Assembly (NCBI RefSeq): GCF_030409505.1
Contig: NZ_JAUFPZ010000002.1
Span: 744,001 to 808,000 of the forward strand
Source of the DNA: Zunongwangia endophytica
GTDB taxonomy: Bacteria > Bacteroidota > Bacteroidia > Flavobacteriales > Flavobacteriaceae
Length of the DNA stretch: 64,000 nt
Direction of reading: 5' to 3'
The notes under the pieces were generated by a model. That model worked only from the letters and a program-made list of their open reading frames with translations, did not search any database and had not been told where the DNA came from. Positions within the stretch are counted from its first letter, which is position 1. Every line of letters starts with the position of its first letter. A program made the position numbers and the translations under genes. Positions 63,068 through 64,000 of this stretch are shown in pieces.

Positions 63068-63834
63068 AATTCCGCATTCTAAATTTCTTTATCTGGATCG
63101 TATTAATCGCAGTGGCGATGTATTGCGGAGTAAACGGACTCCCGTTGTGGCCCATCGCCATTATTTCTCTTTTGTATCCTATTTTTTTAATAACAATTTC
63201 TACAAATATCAGATGGAATGTCTTCGTTAAAGGATTTCATGATCAAAAAAATCATCCAAGAAAAGAGGTATGTTTAAGCTTTGACGACGGTCCAACAGAA
63301 GTTACTCCTATGATTTTGGATTTATTAGAAAAATATGATGCTAAGGCTTGCTTTTTCTGTATTGGTGAGCAAATGGAAAAGCATCCAGAAATTGTTAAAG
63401 ATATTATCGAAAGAGGACATGTAATTGGAAATCACACCTATTCTCATACTCGAAAAATGGGATTTCTTTCCTCTAAAAGTTTGGCAAGAGAAATTGATGC
63501 GTGCAATATAATAGCGAATGATATTACAGGTTTTAACCTCAATTTATTTAGGCCACCGTTTGGGATTATTAATCCTAAAACTAAAAGTGCGTTAGAGAAA
63601 ACCGGGCATCTGGTTATTGGGTGGAATCTTAGAACGTACGATGCTATTTTAAATGATGAATCTAAAATTGTTACTCGGGTAAAACGAAAATTGAAACCTG
63701 GCGATGTTATTTTATTACACGATAACAAGGAACAGACGATAATAATATTGGAACAATTGTTGTTGCATCTTAAATCAAACGGATATCGGGCAATTAGGCC
63801 AGATCAATTATTCAAAATCAATGCGTATACTTAG
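63064..63834 (+). CDS. Polysaccharide deacetylase family protein (NodB-like)
   Basis: 256 aa from a TTG start that overlaps the preceding stop. After an N-terminal membrane helix, CLSFDDGPTEVTPM carries the Asp-Asp and GHVIGNHTYSHTRK the two metal-binding His; RPPFGIINPKTK completes the site. Its target is unknown; similar genes sit at the end of aryl-polyene/flexirubin clusters. The LolA-like gene overlaps its end. Confidence 0.88.
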   Translation: MKFRILNFFIWIVLIAVAMYCGVNGLPLWPIAIISLLYPIFLITISTNIRWNVFVKGFHDQKNHPRKEVCLSFDDGPTEVTPMILDLLEKYDAKACFFCIGEQMEKHPEIVKDIIERGHVIGNHTYSHTRKMGFLSSKSLAREIDACNIIANDITGFNLNLFRPPFGIINPKTKSALEKTGHLVIGWNLRTYDAILNDESKIVTRVKRKLKPGDVILLHDNKEQTIIILEQLLLHLKSNGYRAIRPDQLFKINAYT

Positions 63835-64000
63835 TATAATCCTGTTTTTTTGGAGTTTTGGGATGTTTGCACAAAGTAACAATTTTACTAGTGTTAGCTT
63901 AAAAAGATCTTCACAGCTTACCGAAAAAATGGAATCGGCCAAAAGTCTTTACGGAGAATTCGAGCAAACCAAAGTGATGAAAATGATGGATGCTGAATCA
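63821..64000 (+). CDS. LolA-like outer-membrane lipoprotein carrier family protein (5' part)
   Basis: 60 codons before the window edge. A signal peptide (RILSIILFFWSFGMFAQ) is followed by SSQLTEKMESAKSLYGEFEQTKVMKMM, the start of the LolA/LolB fold. It overlaps the deacetylase by 14 bases. In this cluster type a LolA-like protein probably moves the pigment lipid to the outer membrane. Confidence 0.75.
   Translation, partial: MRILSIILFFWSFGMFAQSNNFTSVSLKRSSQLTEKMESAKSLYGEFEQTKVMKMMDAES

Noticed and set aside
1..64000. CRISPR array
   Set aside because: No set of three or more evenly spaced short direct repeats with unique spacers was seen; the repeats present are long inverted copies or single pairs.

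Overview
The window looks like a chromosome segment of a marine-type Flavobacteriaceae bacterium (Bacteroidetes). The DNA is AT-rich and has TTG-N19/20-TAnnTTTG promoters, PepSY/DUF3649/DUF3325 and TonB-type outer-membrane genes, membrane-tethered regulators, a flexirubin/aryl-polyene type pigment cluster, and tyrosine recombinases of the Bacteroidetes (IntDOT-like) type. No closer placement is possible from the sequence alone.

Layout. (1) 1-27,219 is mostly housekeeping backbone: a DEAD-box helicase (partial), rdgB, rlmH, nadC, a YihY protein, two secreted proteins, priA, a LytTR regulator, the rpsF-rpsR-rplI operon, an ABC permease, hisS, an aldo/keto reductase, an iron-reductase-like PepSY operon, an SDR plus phytoene-desaturase-like pair, a very unusual four-unit UvrA-like ATPase and a GAF-PAS sensor. 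(2) 27,250-52,990 is an accretion-type accessory island ending at tRNA-Pro. It holds two related tyrosine recombinases, two nested sets of long inverted repeats, decayed alpha/beta-hydrolase copies, two outer-membrane receptor genes each paired with a membrane-tethered regulator, a lipoprotein with a tiny two-helix partner, a HEPN-like operon, an XRE regulator, a DUF4365 gene between two related membrane proteins, and a two-reverse-transcriptase defence operon. (3) 52,994-53,189 carries tRNA-Pro and tRNA-Ser. (4) 53,351-64,000 is an aryl-polyene/flexirubin biosynthesis cluster (FAD oxidoreductase/halogenase-like, ammonia-lyase, FabG, acyltransferase, dehydratase, thioesterase, ketosynthases, ACP, deacetylase, LolA-like) that runs off the right edge.

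The most interesting locus is 35,009-38,679. Two overlapping reverse transcriptase genes, both with intact YVDD boxes, match the DRT3 antiphage pair (Drt3a about 485 aa, Drt3b about 701 aa). Immediately downstream, on the same strand, lies a compact structured non-coding RNA candidate. It has a CACACAC stretch held inside a stem and ends in a strong intrinsic terminator. I recall that DRT3 uses an ACACAC template in its ncRNA to make poly(GT) DNA, so this is the expected partner RNA. The locus sits between arms of a long inverted repeat (31,467-32,105 against 38,735-40,842) that itself encodes conserved hairpins.

In the pigment cluster, one ketosynthase gene (60,830-62,010) is split by a single-base deletion at the codon of a catalytic histidine. 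Either the pathway is damaged or the assembly has an error there.
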